Assembly: GCA_029721515.1 (NCBI GenBank) | Contig: CM056550.1 | Location: 11,391,431 to 11,455,430, forward strand | Length of the DNA stretch: 64,000 bases | Origin: Synanceia verrucosa | Lineage: Eukaryota; Chordata; Actinopteri; Perciformes; Synanceiidae | Direction: 5' to 3' | Shown: piece after piece, positions 1 to 10,747 of the stretch | Position numbering within the stretch: position 1 is the first letter of the stretch | How the letters are laid out: each line of letters opens with the position of its first letter | Notes under the pieces: generated by a model | Seen by the model: only the letters and a program-made list of their open reading frames with translations | What the model was told of the DNA's origin: nothing | Database searches by the model: none | Position numbers and translations under genes: made by a program

Positions 1-437
1 CTGCAATGTGAAATAGTGAAATAGTTTCTGTTCGTAGTTTAGTCATGTAGTTTGTCAAATAAACATCTAGTTTGATAAAGAAGTTGGTTATTTGATTTGT
101 GTGTGTCTATAAAGCAAATTGAATCACTGGACACGAGGTCCAAGAATCTCAAGAGCTGCCTTAAGTTAAGAGACCCGATCACATCAAATCTGCAGGTTCA
201 AATCTGTTTCCATAAAACTGGATGGTGTCTGTGTGAATCAATAACTTAAGAGTTATTGATTATAAATACTGATGTTATACAAATGAATGACTGATTATTC
301 ATGTGCTACAGGGAGCGTCTTTGTGCTCAGTGATCCCTGTCAGCTTCTTTCTGTGCACTCATCAGCCTGTCTGCCTCCACTGACTAGTTGTTCACTGCTC
401 TTGTAGTAATTTCTGCAGTATTGAGCTGCTCCCTCTG
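1..437 (+). repeat. Left arm of a large inverted repeat
   Basis: This stretch reappears as its reverse complement next to the first assembly gap, with only scattered differences. It is cut by the window start, so the arm may be longer. The part up to about 311 is also a diverged relative of the start of block A (7689 onward): both have the same order of short motifs and both break at a TGTAGCA/TGCTACA boundary. That boundary suggests LTR-derived sequence, but I find no primer binding site after it. Confidence 0.85.
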
Positions 438-822
438 CAGGGAGCTTACTGACCCTACAAAAATAAGAAATAAGTCAAGGCTGCATTGTGTTAACATTTA
501 TTTGAGTTTGCATGCAAAGTGTAATTGTACTCTCATTCCATGTTAGCTGGTTGGACTAGCTACCCTTCCTGTTAGCGCTGCCCGCCATGGTAGTGGAGGT
601 TTGACTGAGCAGAGTTATAAGTGCTTCAGAAGTACTTATTTGTGCTGAAAGAAATTCTGATTCTGGTTCTGATTGTCCCACCGAGGAGACGATACACTCC
701 ACTCTTTGTAAGACTGCAGCTGTCTTACAGGGACAAGTTTCCTTCTCCGTACTGGTTGTGAGACTGAACAAAGCTCACCTGAACTGTGAAGGTCATTCTG
801 AGAGGCGTGACTAACTACGTCA
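438..822. other. Unassigned spacer
   Basis: AT-balanced sequence with no coding frame or RNA structure I can support. It joins the left inverted arm to the minisatellite. Confidence 0.5.
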
Positions 823-1427
823 CTCCTGCTCCACCCACTCCTGCTCCACCTACTCATGATCCACCCACTCCTGCTCCACCTACTCATGATCCACCCACTC
901 ATGCTCCACCTACTCATGATCCACCCACTCATGCTCCACCTACTCCTGATCCACCTACTCCTGATCCACCCACTCATGCTCCACCTACTCCTGGTCGACC
1001 CACTCATGCTCCACCCACTCATGCTCCACCTACTCCTGATCCACCTACTCCTGATCCACCCACTCATGCTCCACCTACTCCTGCTCCACCCACTCATGCT
1101 CCACCTACTCCTGGTCCACCCACTCATGCTCCACCTACTCCTGATCCACGCACTCATGCTCCACCTACTCCTGATCCACGCACTCATGCTCCACCTACTC
1201 CTGCTCCACCCACTCATGCTCCACCTATTCCTGATCCACCCACTCATGCTCCACCTACTCCTGTTCCACGCACTCATGCTCCACCTACTCCTGCTCCACC
1301 CACTCATGCTCCACCTACTCCTGGTCCACCCACTCATGCTCCACCTACTCCTGATCCACCCACTCCCGCTCCACCCACTCATGCTCCACCTACTCCTGGT
1401 CCACACACTCCTGCTCCACCTACTCTA
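823..1427. repeat. 15-bp minisatellite, about 40 units
   Basis: Tandem array of a 15-bp unit built on CTCCACCTACTCNTG, often alternating between two variants to give a 30-bp higher-order period. Because 15 is a multiple of three, several frames stay open. One plus frame reads as Pro-Thr-His-Ala-Pro-Pro repeats and a minus frame as Trp-Ser-Met-Ser repeats. There is no initiation context, splice signal or unique coding flank, so I treat the open frames as a by-product of the period. Variants are mixed along the array, which fits slippage or unequal exchange. Confidence 0.93.
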
Positions 1428-1757
1428 CTACTTTACACCTACTTTATTATGTCAAAATAAAAGCCTTAACAAACGGGATTATATAAACTGACAAACACCG
1501 GGGGCTTTTATTTTGAAATTAACACAGGAAGTTCTGAGTAAAAACTGACACTTGTCAGAGCCAGCCCTGTACAACGGCGGAAGGCAGCAGTGTTCCTAAA
1601 CAGGGCAGATCAAAATGATGATTTATTGTCATCATTTCACCATGTTGATGCTTATTTAATACTTGTAACAATAACTAATATTAGTTTCACACTTATAAAT
1701 GCACTGACAGATTTAACGCTCTGTCGTCTCTGCTGCTCAGACCAGCTGGTCCTAGCT
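1428..1757. other. Unassigned spacer after the minisatellite
   Basis: Contains an AATAAA hexamer near 1457, just after the array, but no gene that would use it. Nothing else recognised. Confidence 0.4.
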
Positions 1758-1937
1758 GCACTGTGTGTGTGCGTGTGTGTATGCATGTGTGCGTGGGTGT
1801 GTGTGTTGGAGTGTGTATGTGGGTGTGTATGCGTGGGTGTGTGTGGGTGTGCGTGTGTGTGTGGGTGTGTATGCATGTGTGTGTGTGTGTATGTGGGTGT
1901 GTATGCGTGGGTGTGTGTGGGTGTGCGTGTGTGAGAA
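1758..1937. repeat. GT-rich satellite with GTATGC and GTGGGT interruptions
   Basis: Imperfect GT/GC-GT tract with a longer period in which GTGGGTGTGTATGCGTG recurs. A related array occurs at 56143-56271. Open frames here are low-complexity and not genes. Confidence 0.9.
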
Positions 1938-1956
1938 TGAAGGGTTGAAGCACAGT

Positions 1957-2340
1957 GTCTCATGGAGACAGTGTATGCACTAGTTATCTCTAAGTTGACT
2001 AGGTGACCAAGGTCAGAGGAGTCTGCCAGCGTTGGCCCTTTGATAAGGCCAACAAAGACAACAGGCGCCACTGTTAGTTCAGAGCTTAGAATGAGCATGC
2101 CCTGACTGTAACGCTACTCAAGAGTAATGTAAGGTAATATACTTGTACTTAACTGGGTGTTAGTTTATAAGGCTGAGCACCATAGGGAAAGGTAGGAATA
2201 TGTGGCGGACTCTGGCAGCTGTACGATTGTCCACAACAAAGTTCATATTCCTCCTGATATATCAGAATCTTCAATAAATGTTACTTCTTCAATCAACTGC
2301 TATTTTCCATGACAAGCTGGCGTCACGAACAGGATTTCAA
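1957..2340 (+). mobile_element. Candidate LTR and primer-site remnant
   Basis: The order of signals resembles an LTR. It starts TG, has a TATAAGG box near 2167 and an AATAAA near 2274, and ends CA near 2316. A TGGCGTCACGAACAGGAT segment then sits where a tRNA primer site would lie, and a GTAAGT donor-like site follows near 2353. No gag or pol follows, and I could not confirm a target duplication or second LTR. It could also be an unrelated promoter-like sequence. Confidence 0.35.
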
Positions 2341-2889
2341 CAGAACAAAGACTGGTAAGTGCAATTTTTTTATGCCTTACCATGTCTGTGTTTGACGAAA
2401 TCAAAAGAAATGTATGGAAAATGTTGAAAGTCAATAGAGCATATTTTTATTGATAATAATAATTGGTATAAAGAAGAGCAGAGTGGTCAAGGGAGTGTAG
2501 TTTTATGTGGTGTTTTTATTTTCTGTTGTGTTGCATATTGATGCTGTTGCCGGGGGTGAGCTAGTTTAGGCCGTGCTTGACACAGGCAGACCTACGTGAG
2601 GCTTGAACCAGAGGGAAGACGTTCCCGGGGTAGGGCCCTGAAGGCCATTTTCGGTCAAGCCAAGAACGGGGGGGTCGGCTGCTCAGGGCCCCTGTGCGGA
2701 CCCCCTGTGGATGTCGTCCTTGGGGGTCATAAGACTGCTGGTAAAATACATTCAATATGATTGTGTTTTTGATTTTGAGACAACTATTTAATTAAATTTA
2801 AAATAAAATGCACCCATTGTAGTTAATAATAAAAAATAAAACATAAGGATTATATTATAAAAACCCAAATAGAGAGAACATTGAGTTGA
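2341..2889. other. Unassigned, with a GC-rich patch
   Basis: Mostly AT-rich. A GC-rich patch at about 2560-2745 stands out from its surroundings and has an open minus frame of 64 codons, but it matches no family I recognise. It may be a transposon remnant. Confidence 0.35.
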
Positions 2890-3031
2890 TTGAAATTAAC
2901 GTCCTAACGTGCAGGACGCACAGCGCACCCTCGCTGACCAGATTCTCTGTGTGGAGCGGACCTACCCGGACTCTTTTGTCATTGTGCTTGGTGACTTTAA
3001 TAAAGGTAACCTCTCACATGAACTCCCTAGG
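2890..3031 (+). pseudogene. Older LINE endonuclease, part 1 (interrupted by L2)
   Basis: Encodes a short stretch of a non-LTR retrotransposon endonuclease, recognised by VIVLGDFNKGNL, the region carrying a metal-binding Asp-Asn pair of APE-type endonucleases. The frame stops at an L2 element and resumes right after its tail at 6511, where the next residues of the same domain follow in the same order. The element is therefore one LINE split by a later insertion. The 5' part of this LINE is missing. Confidence 0.8.
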
Positions 3032-3157
3032 ATAAAAGATGGCGCCGTGAGAGTGGCAGCCAGTCACAGCAGCTCTTGTCTCCGTTCTGTGTTTCTTTAT
3101 TTATTACCTTTATTTTTCCGTCTTTCTTAATTTTTCTTTCAAGTAGTAGCGCCACAT

Positions 3158-3571
3158 TTGCACAACACAAAAATGGACGTGCAAATGGTGATTTTATTCG
3201 TCTGTTTTTTTCTTTTTTTCGGAGTTTTTAAGTCCACATCTGGCAACCCCTTCAGCCACGGCTCCATTGTTTACAGCCGTGAACAGCTGTTAGCGCTGAG
3301 CCAGGCCAGGCCACCGTCATGGCAGAGACCGGACATCCCCGAGGAGCTCCGCAGGAGGAAGAGGGGATGCAGGGCAGGAGTGAAGCGTCGGGAGAAGAGG
3401 AGACGCTACAAGCCGTCCATCCCGTCTGTCATCATGGGAAACGTGAGGTCTCTGCCGAATAAGATGGAGGAGCTGGCAGCGCTGACCCGGCTGCAGTGGG
3501 AGTATCGGGAGAGCAGCCTGCTGATGTTCACTGAGTCATGGCTGAATGAACTCACTCCGGACTCGCCGTAA
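3158..3571 (+). pseudogene. L2 ORF, N-terminal part and start of endonuclease
   Basis: First readable piece of the L2 protein. It has a hydrophobic N-terminus, then a basic stretch (RRRKRG, KRREKRRR), then MGNVRSLPNKMEEL, the opening strand of the APE endonuclease domain with its conserved Asn, and a FTESWL block. The frame ends at an in-frame stop, and the following endonuclease motifs lie in other frames, so at least one indel separates this piece from the next. I treat 3158 as the practical start because an ATG lies there. Confidence 0.8.
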
Positions 3572-3713
3572 CTCTGGACGGATTTCACCTCGTCAGAGCG
3601 GACCGGAGCGCGAGGGAGAGTGGTAAGAAGAAGGGAGGAGGGATTGCAATGCGTTAATGAGAGGTGGTGTAACGCTGGACATGTGAGCGTTAAACAACAG
3701 CGCTGCACTAAGG

Positions 3714-4103
3714 ATGTTGAACTGCTGGCTGTTAGTCTGCGGCCATATTATCTGCCGAGGAGTTTTCACACGTGATCACGATCACCGCTACATCCCCTCG
3801 GCTGATGCTGCTGCAGGCTGTGAGCTCATCCACAGTGAAGTGTCCCAGCTTCAAACATCTCACCCTCAGTCTCTGATCATCATCTCAGGAGACTTTAACC
3901 ACACATCGCTCTCCACCACTCTCCCCACATTCTGCCAGTATGTGGACTGCCCAACAAGAGACAATAAAACTCTGGACTTACTGTATGCAAACACCAAGGA
4001 CGATACAGCTCATCACCCTCCCCCGCTGGGTCGCTCAGATCACAACCTGGTGAGACTGCAGTCCATTTACATACCTATGGTGAAGACGCAACCCCCACCA
4101 TAA
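3714..4103 (+). pseudogene. L2 ORF, endonuclease C-terminal part
   Basis: Continues the endonuclease domain in a different frame from the previous piece. It carries IIISGDFNHT (metal-binding Asp and Asn), TLDLLYANTK, and GRSDHNLV with the catalytic Asp-His pair near its end. The key residues are still visible, but the frameshifts before and after rule out a functional protein. Confidence 0.85.
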
Positions 4104-4174
4104 GGTGTGTAAAGCTGTGGTCAGAGGAAGCCACTGAGGCCCTGCAGGACTGCTTCAGGACCACACACTGGGAT

Positions 4175-5857
4175 GTGCTGTGTGACCCCCACGGTGAGGA
4201 CATCGACACCATGACCCACTGTGTAACGGACTATATAAACTTCTGTGTGGAGAACACTGTACCCACCAGGAAAGTACGGTGCTTCTCCAACAGTAAACCC
4301 TGGGTGACCCCTGAGCTGAAGGCCCTGCTGAAGGAGAAGAGGAGGGCCTTTGGATCTGGGGACAAAGAGGAGCTGAGGAGGGTACAGAGAGAGCTGAAGA
4401 AGAAGATCAAGGAGGGCAAGGCCAGCTACAGGACCAGGATGGAAAGTAACTTGCAACAGAACAACGCAAGGGAGGTGTGGAGAGGCCTAAAAACCATCTC
4501 TGGTCACAGCAGAGGCCATGAGAGGGGAGCTGAAGGAGACCAAGAGTGGGCCAACCAACTAAATCTGTTTTTCAACAGGTTTGACTGTGCCCCCACTCCT
4601 CCCCCCACTCATCAAAGCACCAGCCAGCCAGCTCTTTCTTCACAACACCTCAGCCCTCTGCCACCCCCACCAACACCACCACCCCACCCCCCCACAAACA
4701 CAACCACCACCAACACCCCACCACCACCACCAACCAAACACACCACATCCTCCTCCACCACCACCACCACCAAAACCATCTCCATCACAGCTGACCAGGT
4801 GAGAAGTGAACTGAAGAGGATGAAGGCAAGGAAGGCCACAGGCCCCGACGGCATCAGCTCCAGACTCCTTAAGGACTGTGCAGACCAGCTCTGTCAGGTG
4901 CTGCTGCACATTTTCAACCTGAGCCTGAGTCTGGAGAGAGTCCCACAGCTGTGGAAGACTTCCTGTGTGGTTCCTGTCCCAAAGACGACGCACCCCAGGG
5001 AGCCCAACCACTTCAGGCCTGTGGTCCTCACTTCTCATCTGATGAAGACCCTGGAGAGGATCGTGTTGAGAAACCTCCGCCCCATGGTGAGCTCACATCT
5101 GGACCCGCTGCAGTTTGCCTACCAACCAAACATCGGAGTGGATGATGCAGTAATCTACCTGCTGCACAGATCACTGACTCACCTGGAGAACACTGGCAGC
5201 ACTGTGAGGATCATGTTCTTTGATTTCTCCAGTGCTTTCAACACGATCCAGCCTTCTCTGCTCAGGGGGAAGCTTGAAAGTGTGGGAGTAGACTGTCACC
5301 TGGCTGCATGGACCATCAACTACCTCACCAACAGACCACAGTACGTGAGGCTTCAGAACTGTGTGTCGGACATGGTAGTCTGCAGCACGGGGGCCCCACA
5401 GGGGACAGTGCTCTCCCCCTTTCTCTTCACCCTGTACACATCGGACTTCAGATACAACTCTGGGAGCTGTCACCTCCAGAAGTTCTCCGACGACACAGCT
5501 ATTGTTGGATGTGTGTCTGAGGGGGACGATCGGGAGTACAGGACCGTCATCACTGACTTTGTCGACTGGTGTGAGCATAACCACCTTCATCTCAACGCCA
5601 GTAAGACCAAGGAGGTGGTCATTGACTTCCGCAGGAGGAAGACACCCCAGACAGCACCAGTGAACATCCAGGGCCTGGACATAGAAATGGTGGAGAGCTA
5701 TAGGTACCTGGGTGTTCACCTCAACAATAAACTGGACTGGACTCACAACACAGATGTCCTGTACAAGAAGGGCCAAAGTCGTCTCCACCTGCTGAGGAGA
5801 CTGAGGTCCTTTGGAGTTTGCAGGACTCTGCTCAGGACCTTTATGACACTGTGGTAG
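4175..5857 (+). pseudogene. L2 ORF, reverse transcriptase
   Basis: Long 560-codon frame for the L2 reverse transcriptase. An internal Pro/Thr/His-rich linker (about residues 135-195) is followed by KARKATGPDGI, then FFDFSSAFNTI with the first catalytic Asp, the GAPQGTVLSP motif, and KFSDDTAIVG with the Asp-Asp pair. The first Tyr of the canonical YADD is Phe, as is common in L2. The frame ends early in a TAG because of a one-base deletion near 5843. The coding continuation is one frame over. Confidence 0.92.
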
Positions 5858-6183
5858 CGTCTGCAGTCTTTTATGCAGTGGTCTGCTGGGGAGCAGGGAG
5901 CACAGAGAGAAACAGGAAGAGACTGAACAGGCTGGTCAGGAGGGCCAGCTCTGTCCTGGACTGCTCCCTGGACTCCATAGAGGAGGTGGGTGAGAGGAGG
6001 ATGTTAGCTAAGCTCACCTCCATCATGGACAACCCCTCTCACCCTCTACATGGGACTGTGGAGGCTTTAAGCAGCTCCTTCAGCTGCAGACTGAGACTTT
6101 CCACCCTGCAAGAAGGAGCGCTACCGCAGGTCATTCATACCATCAGCAATAAAACTTTACAACATCAGCATCACTGGCTGATG
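5843..6183 (+). pseudogene. L2 ORF, C-terminal domain after a frameshift
   Basis: Picks up directly from the reverse transcriptase in another frame with YDTVVASAVFYAVVCWG and a Leu/Arg-rich C-terminal region that includes LNRLVRRASSVLD. This region normally follows the polymerase in L2 proteins. Its overlap with the end of the previous piece locates the frameshift. Confidence 0.82.
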
Positions 6184-6510
6184 TAAACACAATCTGGACT
6201 CATCTCCATCTCCATCACTGTCATTGTTATTTTCATTGTCATCACACTACCACTTTGCACAAAAAAATAGAAAATTGCACTGCCACAATAATAATTGTGT
6301 TTTAAACAGTTTCATCTGTACAAGTATATATATCTATATATTTTTCCATTGTATTTTAGTTCATTGTAAATATGTAAATATTTTTATTCTATTCTATTCT
6401 ATTTTATTATTATTACTATTGTGTCTGTGTTTTTGTCTTTGTTGCTGTGGCAGGTAAATTTCCCCCCAAGGGGGATGAATAAAAAAACTATTCTATTCTA
6501 TTCTATTCTA

Positions 6511-6762
6511 AATACAGACAGTTAATTAAATGTCCGACCAGAGAGGAGAACATTTTGGATCACTGTTACACCACATTAAGCAGTGCATATCACGCCGTCC
6601 CCCGTGCTGCACTGGGACTCTTGGACAATGTGATGGTCCATCTGATTCCTGCATACAGGCAGAAACTGAAGCTCTGTAAACCTGTTGTGAGGGAATCAAA
6701 ACAGTGGAGCAGTGGAGAATCTCCAGGCGTGTTTGGACTGCACTGACTGGGATGTTTTCAGG
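6511..6762 (+). pseudogene. Older LINE endonuclease, part 2
   Basis: Continuation of the endonuclease interrupted at 3031. It opens with a Tyr-Arg-Gln codon run and then reads CPTREENILDHCYTT and [18 protein letters not shown], typical of the end of a fish LINE endonuclease. The conserved Ser-Asp-His motif has been replaced by LLDN. After about 6712 the reading continues only in another frame ([15 protein letters not shown]), so there is also a frameshift. It then runs into the assembly gap, which may hide its reverse transcriptase. Confidence 0.8.
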
Positions 6763-7262
6763 NNNNNNNNNNNNNNNNNNNNNNNNNNNNNNNNNNNNNN
6801 NNNNNNNNNNNNNNNNNNNNNNNNNNNNNNNNNNNNNNNNNNNNNNNNNNNNNNNNNNNNNNNNNNNNNNNNNNNNNNNNNNNNNNNNNNNNNNNNNNNN
6901 NNNNNNNNNNNNNNNNNNNNNNNNNNNNNNNNNNNNNNNNNNNNNNNNNNNNNNNNNNNNNNNNNNNNNNNNNNNNNNNNNNNNNNNNNNNNNNNNNNNN
7001 NNNNNNNNNNNNNNNNNNNNNNNNNNNNNNNNNNNNNNNNNNNNNNNNNNNNNNNNNNNNNNNNNNNNNNNNNNNNNNNNNNNNNNNNNNNNNNNNNNNN
7101 NNNNNNNNNNNNNNNNNNNNNNNNNNNNNNNNNNNNNNNNNNNNNNNNNNNNNNNNNNNNNNNNNNNNNNNNNNNNNNNNNNNNNNNNNNNNNNNNNNNN
7201 NNNNNNNNNNNNNNNNNNNNNNNNNNNNNNNNNNNNNNNNNNNNNNNNNNNNNNNNNNNNNN
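6763..7262. other. Assembly gap, 500 N
   Basis: Exactly 500 unknown bases, a conventional placeholder. It sits between the older LINE and the right inverted-repeat arm. Confidence 0.99.
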
Positions 7263-7693
7263 CAGAGGGAGCAGCTCAATACTGCAGAAATGACTACAAG
7301 AGCAGTGAACAACTAGTCAGTGGAGGCAGACAGGCTGATGAGTGCACAGAAAGAAGCTGACAGGGATCACTGAGCACAAAGACGCTCCCTGTAGCACATG
7401 AATAATCAGTCATTCATTTGTATAACATCAGTATTTATAATCAATAACTCTTAAGTTATTGATTCACACAGACACCATCCAGTTTTGTGGAAACAGGGAA
7501 AACTTGCAGATTTGATATGATAGGGTCTCTTAACCTAAGGCAGCTCTTGAGATTCTTGGACCTCGTGTCCAGTGATTCAATTTGCTTTATAGACACACAC
7601 AAATCAAATAACCAACTTCTTTATAAAACTAGATGTTTATTTGACAAACTACATGACTAAACTACGAACAGAAACTATTTCACTACATTGTAG
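7263..7693 (-). repeat. Right arm of the large inverted repeat
   Basis: Reverse complement of the left arm at the window start, highly similar over its whole visible length. It begins at the gap edge, so its inner boundary may be hidden. Its part after the TGTAGCA at about 7391 is also a diverged tandem relative of the first 370 bases of block A that follows. Confidence 0.88.
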
Positions 7694-9960
7694 CATAAAT
7701 AGTGTAGAGCAGATTAGTCAATCATTAATTAATATCAAATTATGTATTTATGAACAATATCTTTAAGTTATTGATCATAAACCAAAAATTGCCTTTAACA
7801 GTAGAAATTATCAGGGCGCCACCCAGTTTTGCTAAAACAGGGAAAACTTGTGAATTTGACATTAATTAATAGAGTCTCTTAATCTCAGGGTGCTACAGAG
7901 TTCTTGACCTAGTGTACAGTGATTCAATTACTTTATATACACACAAATCAAATAACCAAGTTCTTTATAAATGAGATGTTTATTTGACAAACTATAACCA
8001 GACTACTACAGTCACAGAAAATAACTAATAATAAATGATTAGTTTGACAAACTAAATGACCAGACTACTAACAGAAATAATAACTAGAATAAAGGAAGAA
8101 TGATGGAAGATACATGGCATTGACTCACTGTGACAAAAATGAAATGAATGATTAAACAAAGGCAAAGTTCAAAGGATGAATATCTGATTAATTAATTCAA
8201 TGTGACCAGTTTAATTCAGTGATGGTTATCTAGACCAAATTAAGAATTAGGCTGTTACCAAAATTTGGTTTAGGTTTGATGGCGTTCAGCAGTTGAGAGT
8301 TTGAGAGGCATCAGAGAAGATTGTGAGTAATTTACTATTCAGAGTTGGTTTAGCGTTTTACTGATATCTTACTGAATATTATTAAATTTGCTGGATTAAG
8401 CCCTAAATTCAGGCCATTTAATTTAGCGTCTAATCATCACACTCTTTAATATCTGTAAGATGTATATGCAGTATATCACCGTTCCTGGATGGATGGGAGT
8501 GAGGAGTGGCTGCAGGTTCTGTCTGGATCTGCTGGATCTCTGCAGACGACTTTAGCTTGAACTTCACCAGTGGCTCTTTTGGTCGTCTCTGAACATCTTT
8601 GGTTGACATGGCTCCATCTCAGTCTCTCTCTGTCTGTCTCTCCTCTTCACAGCATAGTCTCTGTGCCCTTGCTTCAATTCTTCCCCCCCTCTTTGTTGGT
8701 GGGGAAGGTCGGCTGGATTCACACCAACGTGTCGACAGTCTTTTCTTCTTTTAAGTTTTTTCATGATGGCTGGAGTAATTTTCTGCAGCCTGTGTCTGAG
8801 CAGAGGAGCTGGCTCACATTTTCAGGGCAAAGGAGTAGAGAGAGGAGACAAGATGGTCTTGAGGCAGGATGCAGAGTTGGAAGGTTCTGGATAGGCTGTT
8901 CTTCATGCCATGAGATGCTGGGTCCTGAGGAGGCCATTCAGAGGCAGCATTCAGAGTCTTTCAGTCATATCTGGAGCAGGTTGAAGATTCAGGAGAGGTT
9001 GCTCTTCATGCCATGAGGCGCTGGGCCTGCGGTGGGACAGCATGTCTCTGTCTCTGGGTCATCATTGTTTCCCTCCCCCTCCCAACATGTGGGAGAGGGA
9101 GAACAGAGATGCAGTGGAGAGGATGAAGACCAGAACTTGACTGACTGAAGGACTGAAGAAGAGTAGAGAGAGCACTCAGACCAGCTGAGGCTTTTTATGA
9201 TCTTTGTTGAAGGTCCAGTGGGGTGTGACCACTGGTCCCTCCCCATCCACCAAGTTAACTGAGATGATATTCTTTTAACTTATTTAATGTTAATACTGCT
9301 GTGTTTTACTTTATTAAAGTTTCTCTATGTGAAAGCTCCCTCTCTCAGCTGTAAAATAACACCAAACAACCTATAGTAGGAAACCACAGAACAAAACTTG
9401 ACCAATTGAATCGAAATTAATCAACAAATTAACCAACACAGATGAACCATAATATCAGAGCATGTAGGAAGGTGTACTACAACAGGCAGATCTATGTATG
9501 ATTGTGTCTGTAGACTTAATCCACAAACAATCCCACATGTCACATTTAGTCCTTATCAGAAGGAGGAAAAGGAAGAGGATCTGTGTGGAGACTGATGTTT
9601 GACATTATAACAGTGATACTTATATGACAGTAGCTGAAGAATGAAAGCATAGTTAACCATTAAAATCTTAATGTAATGTTCTGTTTCAGGCAGGGAGAAA
9701 GGAAGAGGCCACATTAAGCTTTGGATGTGTCTGGCAGGATTAAAGCAGGAATGTGGGGTAATAAAACTCCTCCTCCTGGTGTATGTCCTGGAGTTTCTTG
9801 GGTCAGAGAGGAGGAACTGGTCTTATCTGTTTATTCTGCCAGTCATAAAACTTAAGCCTTAAGCACTTAGGTGCAACATATTGTCAGATGGATTTCCTGG
9901 GGAGATACTCAGAAATGAGAAGAGTTAAGTTCATTATTTTATGCTCATTGATATGCTATA
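7689..9960. repeat. Block A: 2.27-kb paralogous block with an empty ERV site
   Basis: A near-identical second copy (block B) occupies 29320-37406 once the ERV inside it is removed. The block starts TGTAGCATA and ends in TATGCTA(T/C)A, matching inverted ends that resemble the TG...CA ends of an LTR, although 2.27 kb is long and I find no target duplication. The ERV target lies at about 8251-8255 here and is uninterrupted. Block B lacks about 529 bp present here (about 8880-9408). The open frame near 8570 has no recognisable domain and I do not call it a gene. Confidence 0.88.
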
Positions 9961-10630
9961 CTAGTTTTGCTTAGTAAGATAGCGGCTAGTTTACATAGCG
10001 TATGTAAGGAATTGTTATAAAAATGGTATAAACATTTAGCTAGGTTGTAGCTGTATAATTAATAGAGTAAGTCTGAAAAGCTGCAGGCTTGAGTTGAATC
10101 TCTGTGAGGTTGTACCATCCCCCACAGGAGAACACATGCAGGCATGATAAGATAAGCTCTGTTGAGATGTGAAGGATAATGTTTGTGTGATCTTGTTATG
10201 CAATCATATACACTTGCACTTTTTACTAATTATGATGTGTTTTATCATTTCATTCTGTTAATATTTTAAATGCTTTATCGCACATAACTCGGTAGATTTA
10301 GTTTAATTACAACCTGAGGGCACATGGTCTCTGACAAAGAACAGGAAACACACAGAGTGAAAAGAATGTGGGGCTGGGACAGGAAGGGGTCTTATCTCCT
10401 TATTTGGTTGGTGATGTCTCTAGTAGGTATATATTAACATTTCTAAGTCTGAGGTATCGTCCAGAAGACATCCAGCACTGAATATCAACCAGTGAAGAAG
10501 AAGAACTGATGACAGCTGACCTGAAGAGGACACCCAGAGAGGAAGTGAAATTGTATCGCAAGGCAGAGCTCTATAAAAGCTTCAAGGGAAAAGTCAGCCA
10601 GCGTTCTGAACTGCTGAGGTCTCTAAAGCT
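9961..10630. other. Unassigned spacer
   Basis: AT-rich sequence with no supported gene. A 78-codon frame near 10509 has no recognisable features and runs into a short inverted-repeat element. Confidence 0.4.
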
Positions 10631-10747
10631 CCTTTCACACTGCACGAAAAAACCCCCGTGCACTGTGAAAGGGTCGAATCGGCATTTTGACGCTGGTCAA
10701 CGACCCGGGAGTTTATCAGCTCGGATCGGATCGGCTTCAGTGTGAAA
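10631..10747. mobile_element. Short inverted-repeat element (hAT-like MITE?)
   Basis: Starts CTTTCACACTG and ends CAGTGTGAAAG, an 11-bp perfect inverted repeat around a GC-rich core. The ends resemble non-autonomous hAT elements of fish. No transposase, and the target duplication is unclear. Confidence 0.5.

Larger units (their letters stand above)
3032..6510 (+). mobile_element. L2-type LINE, nearly full length, decayed
   Basis: Non-LTR retrotransposon that copies itself by target-primed reverse transcription. It begins with a GATGGCGCCGTGAGAGTGGC 5' end, carries one endonuclease-reverse transcriptase gene broken by frameshifts, and ends in the L2-type tail with facing CCCC/GGGG blocks, GAATAAA and ATTCT repeats. 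The reverse transcriptase has the FSDD active-site variant usual in fish L2. It is nested inside another LINE (2890-3031 plus 6511-6762). No clear target duplication is visible, which is common for L2. Confidence 0.9.

Noticed and set aside
786..1491. Pro/Thr/His-rich and Leu/His-rich long frames as mucin-like genes
   Set aside because: They are all in the 15-bp array and are open on both strands because the unit length is a multiple of three. No start context, splice site or unique domain.
1590..2098. Frames rich in Val/Cys or His/Thr across the GT-rich tract
   Set aside because: Low-complexity satellite read in different frames.
4581..5788. Minus- and alternate-frame reading within the L2 gene
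   Set aside because: Shadows of the reverse transcriptase; no independent domain.
6704..7360. Frames running through the N gap
   Set aside because: Their middle is unknown sequence; only the ends are real.
8570..9016. 148-codon frame in block A as a host exon
   Set aside because: Composition is simple (Leu/Ser-rich), the paralog in block B has a different frame and deletion, and no domain is visible.
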